A stretch of 64,000 nt of DNA from Periconia sp. R9002. Its lineage: Eukaryota; Ascomycota; Dothideomycetes; Pleosporales; Periconiaceae. The translations under genes and the position numbers were made by a program. The notes under the pieces were generated by a model that saw only the letters and a list, made by a program, of their open reading frames with translations, was not told the origin of the DNA and did not search any database. The stretch is from assembly GCA_023627715.1 (NCBI GenBank), contig JAMAHW010000010.1, positions 124,001-188,000 of the forward strand, in the 5' to 3' direction. Position 1 is the stretch's first letter. Each line of letters opens with the position of its first letter. Below are positions 13,192-24,846 of the stretch, piece after piece.

Positions 13192-15119
13192 TTCAACAAC
13201 AACAGCAACAAAACCAACATCAACCGCCACAGCCGCCGCATCAGCAGCAGGTACCACCGCAACAAGCCATTCCCAATGCTCAACAACAAAATCATCAACA
13301 ACAACAACAACAGCAGCAGTTTGATGCGTCTGTTCAACAACCACCGCAAGCTACACCAACTTCAAGGAACGTCACTCCTGCCCTTGTAAATGGTCAAGGC
13401 ACACCCCGGGCAGATGGAGCTGTTCCAAATCAAAACAGGAAAAGTCTTAGTCGTCCCCTTGAAGGCACTCCTGGTCCAGCGCCAGACTCTGCTCGAGCAA
13501 CTGCTTCGCCATTGAAGCAAGAGGCAAAAGATCCTACCGCGACCTCAGATCTGGAAAGAGATTTTTTCGTGTCGAGTGATGGATATTACCAGCCCGCCAC
13601 GATTACCATCAAGAATACATGGGGGTTGTTGGAGTTCAAATCTGAACTACAAAAGTTGGTTGATCAGAAAACGCAGCTTGTCCCAAATATACCCGAACTA
13701 CGGGAAATGGGCGTAGTCGATATACGAGCTTTGACGATGAGTATTCGATCTGGTCTTCACGCCGAGACAAGACTTGCTTTGGACACACTTTCCAAGCTGA
13801 GTAGCGAGAACAGCTTACATGTGGACTTGACCCAATGCGAAGACCTGACTGACGTCTTGGTCGAATACGCTGAGGAGCAACTGGAGTTTCTGGCTAACGA
13901 TGTGCCCGAAGTAACGGATATCATTGACCTTACATCATATGAAGACGTCATCCACAATTGCCAAATCGAGGTCAGCAACATCCAAGATTATCCCGAAGTT
14001 GGTTCCAAAGAATACGAAGCTGATCGAACCGCCGATCGGCTGATTGCGATAACAACTATACTCCGCAACTTATCCTTTCTCGAGGTTAACCACATCGCAT
14101 TGTCTCAACCCCCCGTTTTAAAATTCCTGGCCAATGCAATACGGCTCGTCGGAACTCGAGTGCTTTTGCTCCGTTCCCATATGAACACCTTCGATTTTAT
14201 GAAGGATTTGGTCACATTTTTCTCCAATATTAGTACCAGGATCGTCTTGCCATCCCGAGAAGATGCCTATGCCATCTTGCACTTTTTGTGTGCATTCGTC
14301 CCGTCCCCTCGACCTGGAGTCCCTGTTCGGTTCACACCATACAATCCACGGATACATCGTTATCTTCCATCGGCCGTCGACAGCCTTGCTAAACTCTTAG
14401 CTCGAGACGATCCCAATAGGACATACTACAAGCAAATTCTTTCCAACGAAGCCTCGTCTGACCCGCCTTACGATCTCCTCACGCGCGCCTTTGCGCTTGC
14501 AATCTCTGTTGTCCCTGATCGAACCGAAGGAAGACTCTATGAAGTGTCGGAGGCGCGACCGAAAGAAGTCCGAGCGTATGAAGCGCGAATCGCGGAAGTT
14601 CGGAAGCCATATCTTATGCAAGGTATGCTTGCCGCAGATATCTTAGCCAGTCTTGCACCTGGTCCCGAAAGTGGTACCTGCCGCTCTTGGCTTGAGGCAG
14701 AGGATGGATGGGCATCCAGTCTTCTTAAGTTTGCCATGTCACTTTGTACCATGGAGGGAAACATCCCACATCCACCTCCACCCCTGCCAAACCAACGTGG
14801 CCAACGACCTATGACAGAAGATAAAGAAAACTTTCAGCTCATTGTGCATCGAGCCTTTTCCATGTTGAAACGGCTGGGGGAGAAGTCCAAAGGTGCAGAG
14901 ACTCTAGTCAAGAGTGTCGAGACTAATGGCGTAAATCATCATGAAGACGACGAAGACGACGATGACATGGAAGAAGTTGATGTGGGAGGTACAACGTGGA
15001 AAGTCAAAGCCGATATTCTTCCAAGGAAAGAGACTGTACTTAGTGCACTTCTCATGTCAACTTTGGATGCAAAGTCTCTAAAACAAATTTGTGGGCTTGG
15101 TTATCTTGCAGAAAATTAG
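11898..15119 (+). CDS. swi1: SWI/SNF chromatin-remodelling subunit Swi1 (ARID domain)
   Basis: A single uninterrupted exon of 1073 residues. The ARID domain, at about residues 265-357, opens with IKNVQAVMASQG and contains INLYQLYSTVNKYKG and WPQIAQFCGIP. ARID subunits help the SWI/SNF remodeller engage DNA and activators. It is flanked by low-complexity sequence: an MQGQ/MPGQ tandem repeat (about residues 200-250) and long polyglutamine (from residue 420). From about residue 555 to the end is a helical region resembling the Swi1/BAF250 C-terminal domain, with an acidic run EDDEDDDDMEE near residue 1018. The Gln/Asn-rich N-terminus resembles the prion-forming N-terminus of yeast Swi1. That likeness is compositional only. 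The start follows a C-rich leader. Confidence 0.9.
12491..12655 (+). repeat. In-frame 12-nt minisatellite in swi1 (MQGQ/MPGQ repeat)
   Basis: About a dozen near-copies of a 12-nt unit (CAAATGCAAGGC and variants) encode Met-Gln-Gly-Gln, Met-Pro-Gly-Gln and Met-Gln-Asn-Pro tetrapeptides. Copies stay in frame while third bases vary, so the protein repeat seems to be maintained. Confidence 0.85.
13155..13189 (+). repeat. CAG microsatellite encoding polyglutamine in swi1
   Basis: An almost pure CAG run of about 11 units, followed by mixed CAA/CAG glutamine codons to about 13330. It encodes the polyQ tract beginning at residue 420 of Swi1 and is likely length-variable between strains. Confidence 0.9.
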
Positions 15120-15663
15120 AGCACCGTACTATCGGAAGCGGTCTACGAGAGCATTTTGGGCGTACTGGGAGAAAAGCTGGGTGGAAAGGGGAATCGGTGG
15201 CTTGGCATGGCATGGTTCACGGTCCCCAGTGTATTTGAGAGTTGGGAGCTTATTGTGATATTATTCAGCCCTCAGATGGCGTTAGTTTCTTCTGTTCTGG
15301 AGCCTCTCCGTCTTATATCCTGTTAGGGCTTTAACTTTTGGCGGCGTTTTTGGGCTTCTCAAAGACCTTGTAGTAAGAACGTATATAAGTAGCTGCATGC
15401 GGCTTGAAAATTGAAGGAATGCGAGGATGGCCTTTATGTGTAATCTAGCTAGACATTTTTCTGTCCAACACGATATACAACGAAGATGGGTCCTTGACAT
15501 GTATATGAGTCTATCACAGCTCGCAGATGACGTAATAATCAGCCAGATCCGGCCGTGTTTAGTGAAGGCAACTTTAGGCGAGCGGAAGTTCGTTTTCAAG
15601 CTACAAGTACATATAAACCTTTCCATACACGCCGAACGCGCGCTTTCCTAACACAACCGCATC
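15120..15663. other. Intergenic region between swi1 and the Rba50/RPAP1 gene
   Basis: Tandem + strand genes flank it. It must hold the swi1 3' UTR and the promoter of the next gene. I see no ORF or RNA gene to support. Confidence 0.5.
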
Positions 15664-17085
15664 ATGGCAGATTTCGTGCGAGGCGAGCGCGTCTACTTCG
15701 ATTTCGATGAGGGAGGTATAACAGGAAAAGTCGGTCCCGAGCAGAATGAAGCGCCACCCGTCCTATCATCCGCTTTTGTTGGTGACATTTTAGAACGTCC
15801 CGCCACAGAAACGGCGGCCACTCCACCGGTCGCCCCCAGTCTCAAAGCACAAGTCAACGGATTCCCAGCACATAAAAAGCGCACCCCTAGGGTGTCTGCT
15901 TTCAAACAGCGAAGGGAAGCGCAAGAAAAAGCTGCTGCTCAAGTAGACAAGGAAGCGGATGCGCCAGCTGCAGCTACGTTTGCAGATAAAGAGCGCCAAC
16001 AAATTGATGAAGAGAATAGACAAAGGTTGGCTGCCATGTCGGCCGGGGAGATTGAAGAAGAGCGCAATGAGTTGCTTTCGAGATTGCCCCCTTCATTGAT
16101 TGAACGACTGCTCCAGAGGGGGAACATAGACGAGGGCAGGAATGAGCGGAATTGGGAAGATGGACAATCTGCTGGAAATCTACCTCCCAGCACTTCCGAG
16201 CCAGGTGTTACAGAAACCGAATCAAAGCCAGCCAGCCAGAAAAAAGTGTCGTTCGCAGAGCCCGAAACTAAAAGCACCGAGCCAACACCACCAGCGTCTT
16301 CCTCCACTATTTCAACGTCAACTCCGCCCCCGTCAGAAGCTGTCTCTGCCGAAAAAGAGGCAGCCGCATCTCTTGAGCCGGACACAGGATCCCTCCATTT
16401 CCCCACTCCCCAGCATCCACCTGATCTCGACCCAGACGACCCTGCCTTCCTCGAGAACCTGCACAAGAAATACTTTCCGAACCTAGCTTACGACCCATCA
16501 TCACTATCATGGATGGCACCCATCGATCCCGCAGACAAATCTTCCCCCTACCACCCTTCCCAAACCGCCTTCAATGCCTCCGACCTACGCTTCGACTTCA
16601 AAGGCAACCTCCTCGCACCCAGCACCGCCAGGGAGATCCCAGTGTCCAAAGGTCTACACCACCACGCCGACGCGCCCGAGGCCGCAGGGTACACAATCCC
16701 CGAGCTAGCCGTCATGGCGAGGAGCGCCGTGCCCGCCCAGCGCTGCGCAGCCTTCCAAACACTCGGCCGTATCCTGTACCGCCTCGGCATCGGCGAGTTC
16801 GGGTTCGAGAAAGTGAAGCCCAGACCCGATGGGCCCGTGCAGCAGATTATCAAGGACCCGAATGTAGAGGAGGAGGTGGACGAGGATGATATTGAGGTGG
16901 ATATGGAAGATGCCGGGAGTGCCATGGCGGCGGGACTGTGGCATTGCGTGGAAGAGGGGAGGGTTATAGAGACTATAACCGCCGAGGCGGCTAGGGAGAC
17001 GGGACATTTGACCGCGAGGACTTTTGCGCAGGAGGCGCTTTGGAATTGGAGGAGAGGTGGGGGTAGAAAGAGGCAGGCTGTTTGA
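15664..17085 (+). CDS. rba50: RNA polymerase II assembly factor, Rba50/RPAP1 family
   Basis: A single exon encoding 473 residues. The family helps assemble RNA polymerase II and bring it into the nucleus. The N-terminal RPAP1-N motif is visible at about residues 77-150: PRVSAFKQRR, then LLSRLPPSLIERLLQRG. A middle acidic and Ser/Pro-rich linker follows, with KKVSFAEPE. The RPAP1-C block runs from about residue 255, including FLENLHKKYFPNL, LSWMAPI, and LRFDFKGNLL. The C-terminus carries IPELAVMARSAVPAQRCAAFQTLGRIL in outline (residues about 342-370). The length fits fungal Rba50-type proteins and is much shorter than animal RPAP1, which adds a long C-terminal region. The start lies 5 nt after an in-frame-free C/A leader and gives a conserved-looking MADFVRGERVYFDFDE start. 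Confidence 0.88.
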   Translation: MADFVRGERVYFDFDEGGITGKVGPEQNEAPPVLSSAFVGDILERPATETAATPPVAPSLKAQVNGFPAHKKRTPRVSAFKQRREAQEKAAAQVDKEADAPAAATFADKERQQIDEENRQRLAAMSAGEIEEERNELLSRLPPSLIERLLQRGNIDEGRNERNWEDGQSAGNLPPSTSEPGVTETESKPASQKKVSFAEPETKSTEPTPPASSSTISTSTPPPSEAVSAEKEAAASLEPDTGSLHFPTPQHPPDLDPDDPAFLENLHKKYFPNLAYDPSSLSWMAPIDPADKSSPYHPSQTAFNASDLRFDFKGNLLAPSTAREIPVSKGLHHHADAPEAAGYTIPELAVMARSAVPAQRCAAFQTLGRILYRLGIGEFGFEKVKPRPDGPVQQIIKDPNVEEEVDEDDIEVDMEDAGSAMAAGLWHCVEEGRVIETITAEAARETGHLTARTFAQEALWNWRRGGGRKRQAV

Positions 17086-17689
17086 GCGTGCGTGGAAGAA
17101 ACACGGTGGTGCGATGTCGTATAGTGGGTACGCACACCCATCTATTTTGATACCCAAAGAACAATGCCCAGTTCATTATACTTTCTACATGTCTGAAAAG
17201 GAGCTCTGGTATGAAGTAGTAGTGGATTTGAACACAAGTTTCCGTTTCTATCTACTAGGTTTGCACAGAGAGAGAGCTTACAAGGCCAACATCACACACA
17301 CACTCACAGGTAATTTGCTCAGCCAGGCACTTTAGTCGAATCATTCATTCTGTTGACTCGGTATCGTCTACTTATTCCTCACCACCATGCCACACACTGC
17401 AAAGAACAAAAAACATTCCCTCTCAACGCCAAATGCATTCATCCATTCTGCCCTTTCCCCAAAAGAACATTCCCATGGTATCATTTTGTGGGTTGATAAA
17501 AAAAGCCAATCAAGGGAAGCCTGAACACCAATTGACATGCCGGTAAAAAATATTTCATTATAAAAACAGGAGTGAGAAGAAGAAAGAAAAAAAGAAAAGG
17601 CCGGAGCGAAGCAACTTATCAACAGTCTACCACTGGCCCAGATACCGTGGAGCGTTTGGTTGCCTTCTGAATTCAAGTGAGGGAGATGT
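17086..17689. other. Convergent intergenic region between rba50 and taf1
   Basis: It holds both 3' ends. An antisense ORF at 17368-17799 overlaps the last taf1 exon in another frame and is not supported as a gene. Confidence 0.5.
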
Positions 17690-20600
17690 TCAAATTGGAG
17701 AACCGGCAGGTTGCGGAGTAGCAGGAACTGGGGTTGCGGCGGGAGCTGGGGAGGCGGCGCTTGCATCCTTGAATGTATCGCTCTGCTTCTTTTGACCATT
17801 GAGAAGCGGGCAAAGCCTATAGTATTTGTTAGCTTTAGTCCTCACCATATAGTACCCGAAGGATAAAAGAGGGTAAGAAAGGGTAAGGGGGAGGGGGGGC
17901 GGGAAATAACATGCGTGAAGCTTATGAAGCTAGTGGAGTTGCTAGAGGTGAAGTATGAGAAGTGGACTTAACGCACTTTTTGTTGGTCTTGATGTGCCCC
18001 ACCTCACCACAATTGGCACACTTCCTAGGAGTTGCGCCGCCTTTTCCAGGACCAGCACTGTCGCCCGTTTGGGTACGATGTACACCCTTGGCTTTTTCAC
18101 GTCCTTCGCGACGTTCCATGTTGCGCATGAGACGAGCCATCTCCTGCTTGAGCTTGGCCATTTGCTGACGGTCCAGCTCTGGATCTCCAGTGGGTTTGAT
18201 GTCATCTATGCTCAGATTCATGAGGCGCTCTTGTCTCTTTCGCTTCAAGTACAACTTGATAACTTCTGGGTCTGTGATGGTGACCACTTGTGCTTCATGC
18301 TCGTCATATTTATTCTTGATCATCCGAGTAATGCGAAGCTTTTTGCCTCGAGTTTCGTTGCCACTGTTACGACTAAACTGACTCATAGTCTCGTCTTCGC
18401 GAACGAAAGCTGGAGTTGCGGCTTCTGATCGGCCTCGACCAACGTCAGTCATGACCGTGTCAACATCGCGATCAGGTTCATCGGGGATATGCTTAGAAGA
18501 GAGACTCTCCTTCTGTCGATCCCATACGCGTCTAATGGCACCAACATATTTGTCGTGTTGCTTTTGGACATTGTAGCTATGACCGCCATTTTCTTTCTGT
18601 GCCTGAGCGTCCATGTTGTCCGTCAAACTTTCTCCAATATCTCTAAAACCACCCTTCATGGAAATCTTGAGGAAGCTGAAGCCCTCATGACGACCAGTAG
18701 GATCGCCTCGGCCATGTACCTCCAGCATCGCTTTGCCTGTGCAAGCATTCAGGAAATTCTTCGTGGTATTCCAAGGCGCCAATTGGACCTCTGCGGCTTC
18801 AGCACCATCTCCCTCGTCATCATCGCCGATCTCATTTGTTTTGATACCGGCATCTTGGAGCTGCTTATCACCAGCGTGCATAGAGTCTATGAGACAAATG
18901 TCCTCGGGTTTGATCCAGGAACGAAGCGTTGGCTCGTCGGGGACTGTCTCTCCCGGCATTGGCTCCCAAGTACCTGTTTCCTTGACATACTTCATAATTT
19001 CCCGCATTCTTGATCGATTTTGTGCAATTTCCGTGCCTGGCAAGTGATGCTTGATCATCTCATTGCTCACCCACGGTTGCTTCATGCCTGTCTGCTGCCC
19101 TCGCCGATATAATCTGAAGGCCAGCATCTTGAGGCGCTTCTTCGATGCCTCTGTGACTTTACGTGCATGTGTACCAGGAACCTCAATAGATGGGAATTCT
19201 TGCCCCACGACGACAAGGTTATCGATGTTGCGTATATAATACTTGGATCCCTCTCTACCAGTAGTGCTCCTGCTGACTAAGTAGTCGTGCTTCTGTGGCT
19301 CATGTTGAAACACAGGTGCTCGGTACATGGCGTTATGTAGAGTGAGACATTCTTCTCCAGGGTCTACCTCGCCGAAGAGGGAAAACGGACTCTTATCTTG
19401 AGGTAGTAACACAGATGTCTCCCCGAAAGATGGCTTGGGCCGGTGGCTGTCCTCATTGTTTAGGCGACGGTAATAGTTGATGATTTTGACACCCATGCCA
19501 AAGTTTGACAATGTAGTTGGATACTCCTCCGAATATTCTGCAAGAAGAAGATCGGAATTGTCGCCAACATTGAGTTCCTTGGCGGTAGCAAACGCATCTG
19601 CCGGCTTGAGGTGCCTTTTGGTCTTTCTGCTGACCTTTTCCGGTTTTGAGATGGTTGCCCTTTCACCTGGCTTGAATTGGATAGCTGGTCGATGGAAGGA
19701 TCGAAGTTCGCGATCGTTCAACTGCACCTTGTAGAAGGGATATTGCAGTTTCAAAGCGGGCAGACTGTGCTCAATATTCATGTGTCCGATAGTACCACGA
19801 ACCTTTTGCTGGCTGCTTTCTTTAAGGGCATCGTATGCTTCGTCGTTGGAGATGTTGTAGCGCTTGAACATAGGATTTGCAAGGCTCCCACGGTTATCCC
19901 GCTTTAGCCCCAAACCCAATGCTGTTACGCGTGGTTTCGCCTGCTCTGCACTCGGCTGCTGTACATCAAGCAACAGATGAGGATCGTTCATATCCAGCAT
20001 GATTCTCTTAGAAAATCTGGCAGTGGCGACCTCTGGATCATCCCAAGATGGCAAGTTCATGTGATCATATACGGAGAATTGGATCGGATTTTCGGTGTCT
20101 CCAAGTCTCCGCTTTTTGCGTGGATTCTCATTGAAGCTTGCGTCTGGCGGTGTCATGAGCTCATCCTGATCAGATAAAGTTGACATACTATCCATATCCC
20201 AATCTTCACAAGCGATCTGCAAGTCACCCCATGAAACATTGCCGATTTTGTCCATCTCGTTGATGGTTTCGAAGTTGTCTAATTCCATTTCCTCGTCACT
20301 CTCTTCATCCTGTTCATTATCATCAACGATTTGCACGATACTTCCTTGTTCTTCATCGTTTTGGCGAACTTTCATAGGTGTGACACTTGAAGGTAATCGG
20401 AATGCTTTCTCTTGGTCAGGCGCAATATCAAGGTTGACCTTGTTGTTGAACGCAAGGGGCTTCGGAGGCTTCAACGGTACGCGGGGGATGAAGTAGGCTC
20501 GCTTGCGGGGAATTAGACTTGCGAATCGAGGTGGTTTATCTGGCTCAAAGTTGGGCCATATCTGATCGAAGACTTCTTTGGACGTTTGCGGCGCGGTCAG

Positions 20601-21176
20601 ACTTAAATCGTCCTTGCCCAGCTTGCCAGCCTGCGAAAATAAAAGCAGCTGCAGCCGTGTCTCCTCATCATCCTCTTCTTCTACCTGTGGCTGTGACTGC
20701 GTCGTTCCGTAGTTAGGATTGCGAAACTGTATGTCATCAGGTTTTGCTGCCTCTTTCCCAGAAGCTCGAGGGACAGAAGCGCTGCCTTGTTCTTGTGAAT
20801 GCGCTTCTATCGATTCCAGCGGAACATCGTCTTGTTGTTCTGCATCAAGTCCCCCTTCGTGGTCGTTAAAGAGATCAAACAAGTCCGCTTCATCCTCAAG
20901 ATCCTGATCCGGCATATCCTCCAAAGTTGTTCCACTCGACTGGTGCACGTCATCTCTAGCGGGTTCGTTGCCATCCTCTTCTTCGGGTAGTTCGTCGTCA
21001 GATATATCCTCGTAGTCCACGGCATCGTCTGCCTTCTCCCCAACCTCAAGCGCACGATCCATGATTCCATTTAAAAACTGATTACTTTCGGCGTCGCCAC
21101 CAAGCAGCAGTTGGATTGCATCGGCATCTTCGTCTGCACTGGGCCCTCCGGGCATCACGTCCTTGTTCGGATCCAT
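17690..21176 (-). CDS. taf1: TFIID subunit TAF1 (TBP-associated factor 1)
   Basis: TAF1 is the scaffold subunit of TFIID at Pol II promoters. Exons are 21176-17977 and 17816-17690, 1108 residues. The N-terminus is acidic (LLLGGD, DYEDISDDELPEEED), as expected for the TBP-binding TAND region. The DUF3591 core begins near residue 440 (YNISNDEAYDALKESS; GHMNIEHSLPALKLQYPFY) and runs to about 930. A zinc knuckle CANCGEVGHIKTNKK lies near residue 1065. Without splicing, the frame runs to a stop at 17922 with an unrelated Ser/Thr tail. Using a GTGCGT donor at 17976 and the TATAG acceptor at 17818-17817 gives KKLCPLLNG, the form I expect for fungal TAF1, and an Ala/Pro-rich tail. The CTAAC branch site lies just before the acceptor. 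No bromodomain is present, as is usual in fungi. Confidence 0.93.
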
Positions 21177-22040
21177 GGCTGTCTTCGGTGGTTAAGGGTT
21201 GGACAGGCCCACAAGACGGACAAATCAAGCGCAGGAAGAAAAGGCGTCGAAGGGTAATAATGAAACTGATAGCCGGCGTCTAGGTGAAATGCGTGTTGTA
21301 GTGACGCGCGCGAGGGATCGTAGATTATCGTGTGCGCCCGACCTCATCTGTCCTTCTCCACCGCGGGGTCCTCCCCTAACCGAGCTGTACGTTTTTCAAA
21401 TTACACGCCGGGCGATGTAAAGATATGTTCCGTTGCTTTGCTGTGTTGACTGGAACAAAGCGTAGGCGGGTTGTGGCGCATTTGTCGTGGGTGAGGGTGA
21501 GTGGAGCTTGGTACGAGCTTGCGAGACCCCAGGACCAGGGTTACGTAATCAATATATGTCACGTGGCAAGTTCACGAATACCAGACCCGTTCGCCCGCTA
21601 TTCTTTCGTGGACGGAGGCGAGTGTACTATTAAAAGCACATTTGTACGTTTGTAGTTCAATTTTTCTTCGGGTGTTTGGAATGCAACGACAAACACATAG
21701 TATGAATTTGGTGTAACTATACCTATGTAGGTACTTGGTACTTCTACCTAGTTAACGACGGAATGAACTAGGAACACAAGGTAAAGTGCCGCTAAGAATA
21801 TCATTGATGGTAAGGCTCTTGCAAGTTTGCTGCTTTTTACCTAGATGTCAAGTCACCATTCAATTTCCAAGTCCACGAAGAATCACACTACAATTAGGAA
21901 GCATGCATTCAATGTTTGATTCTTTAATCGGATCATGATCATTAATGACGTGTCATCGACAGCTGTTATAATGGCGCTGTGGTATTTTATTGTCATTAAT
22001 ATGCGTAGGTACTTCAGGTAAAAGGATATGAGGTGGTGAG
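21177..22040. other. Intergenic region between taf1 and tgs1
   Basis: This is the taf1 promoter side and the tgs1 3' side. It contains a TAGGTACTTGGTACTT repeat near 21727-21742 and is A/T-rich from 21650. No gene is supported. Confidence 0.5.
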
Positions 22041-22999
22041 CTAGTCTCTGTCTTCCGCTGCAGCCTCTTCATTCTCCGACCCAAAGTCGAAATCGCCATA
22101 AAATGCGCAAAGTGCCTGATGCCGTGAGATTAGCATATCTTCTTATTGAGGATATGTTAGACATACCTTGCTAGCACCCATGATGCAATAGTGAGCTATC
22201 TCGATTTTCTTACCACTTGGGGCATATCGAGCAAGCTGATTCAGATCGGATGTACGTGGTAAGTAGAGAACCACATGTTTGCTGTACTTTGAGAAGCTTG
22301 TATAAAGCTTATCAAGATTATAAGGTTCCATCTTCGAAAGGTCGAAAACGTCGTCATGACCGTATTCAGTTCCTGTTTTTGTAAGCCAACTTGATTGGAA
22401 ATACCGGCCAGTAAGATCATGTACCTCCCCATGGAGGGCTTGCGAAGATGATAATATTGGTGTTGCCACTGAATCTACTCTTGATGATATCAAAGCAATC
22501 CCCAGCACACCATACGATTTTCTTGTCCACACCGTAGACTTTGGCGTTATGCTTTGCACATTTCATAGTCTTTGGATCCTTCTCGATGGCAAAGACTTGG
22601 TCGAAGTGTTCATTGCGTGCGAAAGCTATAGCATTTCCGCCAACGCCAGCGAATGCATCAATGATGATTGTTTTTTCTTTGGGGGCCGATTCTGCGATGT
22701 GCACAGCAATCTTACTAGTTGTTGTGTCAGTTCAATGGTTCCCTTTGTAAACGTGTAAGTGAGTTCAATACTTTGCGATGGGTTCAGGTGTCACGCCGAA
22801 CCATGCATCTTCTGTCATCCATATGCCTTGATTGTAATATTGCCAAATCCGAAATCGTTGGTGCCAATACCTACAACAAAGTTAGACAATCCGCACGCGA
22901 GCTACAAAGGTGATAGCAGTACTTTTTGAGATGCTCCGGAAATTGGCTAATATCACTCCAGTGATATATACCTTGCTCGTCCGGCTCTTCTTCAGTCAT
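22041..22999 (-). CDS. tgs1: Trimethylguanosine synthase Tgs1 (five exons)
   Basis: Tgs1 converts the m7G cap of snRNAs and snoRNAs to 2,2,7-trimethylguanosine using S-adenosylmethionine. Five small exons join in frame: 22999-22923, 22870-22772, 22714-22425, 22372-22167 and 22115-22041, 248 residues. Introns are 50-58 nt. Joins restore HLKKYWHQRF, EPIANKIAVHIA, SPPWGGTEYG and ASKALCAFYGDF. Seen are the WFGVTPEPIA entry, the SAM motif IIDAFAGVGGNAIAFA, and the catalytic SPPWGG. The tail is acidic. The first intron has an unusual GTACTG donor. Each coding piece is short, so no single open frame shows the gene. An ATG at 22999 is chosen. The frame is open further upstream to 23074. Confidence 0.92.
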
Positions 23000-23408
23000 G
23001 GTGCTTTCGGACGTTCCCAACCGATTGGGAGAAACAAGTCGTAAAGCTGCCAGTACCTCGAACGTGCTCGACAAGATCTAGAGACGCTAAGCTATTTCAG
23101 ATCACGCTAGGGAAAGTCGCAGTCATGACAATAACAAGAGCGAGCATTCTTCAATAAACAATATCAAGTAACTACGATTAAGTATCTGGCACGCTTTGAT
23201 TGAATACCAAACTTTTCGCATCATGCAATCTTCACATAAACCTTACACTTTCAGCGTGGACGGTTACCCGTAGCCCTCCCGTGTGAGCTTGTGTCGATCG
23301 GTGGAAGCTATGACCTCTCCGCCCACCCAAAACCACCAACCGCGATACCTGGCCTCGAGAAGCATCTCACAATCTGACGACGAACCCACATCCTACCTCA
23401 TCACCAAC
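23000..23408. other. Divergent promoter region between tgs1 and grh1
   Basis: A head-to-head arrangement with about 300-400 bp shared by both genes. In-frame upstream starts exist for both (23074 for tgs1, 23310 for grh1), so the non-coding part may be shorter. Confidence 0.5.
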
Positions 23409-24742
23409 ATGTTCGGCGCACTTAACCGCTTCATGGCACGGCTCGATGCCGCGCCAGAAGACCAACAATCGGCAACGAATGGTGCTTTCGGCTTTCAGGT
23501 ACTGAAGAACACGAACACAGAGGTACCCCTGGAGCCCTGGTTTGACTTCATTATTGGGATCAATGGAAGGACCATTGTAAGTGAACCTACATTCATACTA
23601 TAGCACATGGTAAAAGATGTTAACGAGATGCAGGATAATGCAGACCCAAATCTGTTTGCGACGGAGGTGCGCAATTGTGCTGGGACAACGATCAGCTTGG
23701 GCGTCTTCAGCGGCAAGGTAACATTACGAATTCCTCAAATTCTTATTTCCCACTATTCATTTTGTACGGATGAATAATGAACGCATCCATCTCTCTTTCC
23801 ACATTCGACCAGTATTTCTTGCAGCACACGCAACATATTTCACGACAAGATAGCTAGACTAATGCTTTTCCAGGGACAAAAAATCAGGGAACTATACCTT
23901 CCCATCCCAGCCGAGAAGCCAAGTCTCGGTGTTTCTCTACAATGGACACCACTCGCCGTTATTGAAGATGTGTGGCACATTTTGGACGTAATTCCCAATT
24001 CTCCCGCTGACGTAGCTGGCTTGCTACCCTACGGTGACTACGTAATTGGTAGCCCAGAAGGTCTTGTAAGAGGTGAATCAGGGTTGAGCGAGATCATTGA
24101 AGCCGTAAATTCACACCATTGCATTACACGTGTTGATATGTATACCTAACACCAGCGCAGTATCTAAACAGGCCTCTTCGCCTTTTTGTTTACAATCACG
24201 AGTACAATGTGACCCGCCCTGTAACCCTCACTCCGTCACGCAACTGGGGCGGTGAAGGAGCGTTGGGTTGCGTACTTGGGTTTGGAGCGCTGCACCGCAT
24301 TCCAGCGCCACTAGAAGAGCCACCTCAAGCTCCTGGCGAGACTCTTTTCTCCACCGGAAGTGCGTCTTTCGATGAAAAACGACCTATTTCATCGTCCTCG
24401 AACCTTCCTCCTCAAGGCACCCCGAATATTGGCGCAACTCCAGGTTCTGAGCTTTTTGTGCCCGCTAACATAGCATTACCAAGTAAATCACCACCTCCAC
24501 ATGCAGGAGGGAATGCGCCGCCACCTAGGAGAGGCAAACAACGAGCACACCACGCGAATCCCAGTCCCGGTGGGGGAGGTGGTTTAGACGATTATTTCAA
24601 GGAAGGCGAGGAGAAGAGCGCAAAGGAAGATTTTGCGCCCAAAACGACAGGAGGAGTGCCGCCACCGCCCAAGGTTGGAGGTCCACCAAGAGCGCCTCCG
24701 AAGAGCGGGACACCGGTGCCCGAAGACAAGACAGAAGCATAG
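23409..24742 (+). CDS. grh1: Golgi reassembly stacking protein Grh1 (GRASP55/65 family)
   Basis: GRASP proteins tether Golgi and ER-exit membranes and take part in unconventional secretion. Exons are 23409-23576, 23634-23717, 23874-24104 and 24161-24742, 354 residues. Joins restore NGRTIDNADPN, FSGKGQKIREL and IEAYLNRPLRLFVYNHEYN. The first half holds two PDZ-like GRASP repeats (PLEPWFDFIIGING; LDVIPNSPADVAGLLPYGDYVIGSPEG). The second half is Pro/Gly-rich and likely disordered. The start giving MFGALNRF is chosen because it resembles fungal Grh1 proteins that begin Met-Phe, a NatC acetylation type. An in-frame ATG at 23310 would add 33 residues. The second intron is long (156 nt). Confidence 0.92.
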
Positions 24743-24846
24743 AATAATACTAAATCTCACTGTCCGTTGAATCAACTGTATCGCCGTGTTAGATGTGTCC
24801 AGAGATTATACCATAGAAATGCCTACCTCGACGCGATGTTGAAAAC

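Noticed and set aside
12732..13349. Minus-strand Leu-rich ORF, membrane-like
   Set aside because: It is antisense to the polyglutamine region of swi1. CAG repeats read backwards as Leu or Ala runs.
17368..17799. Minus-strand ORF of 143 residues
   Set aside because: It overlaps the last taf1 exon in another frame and has no domain.
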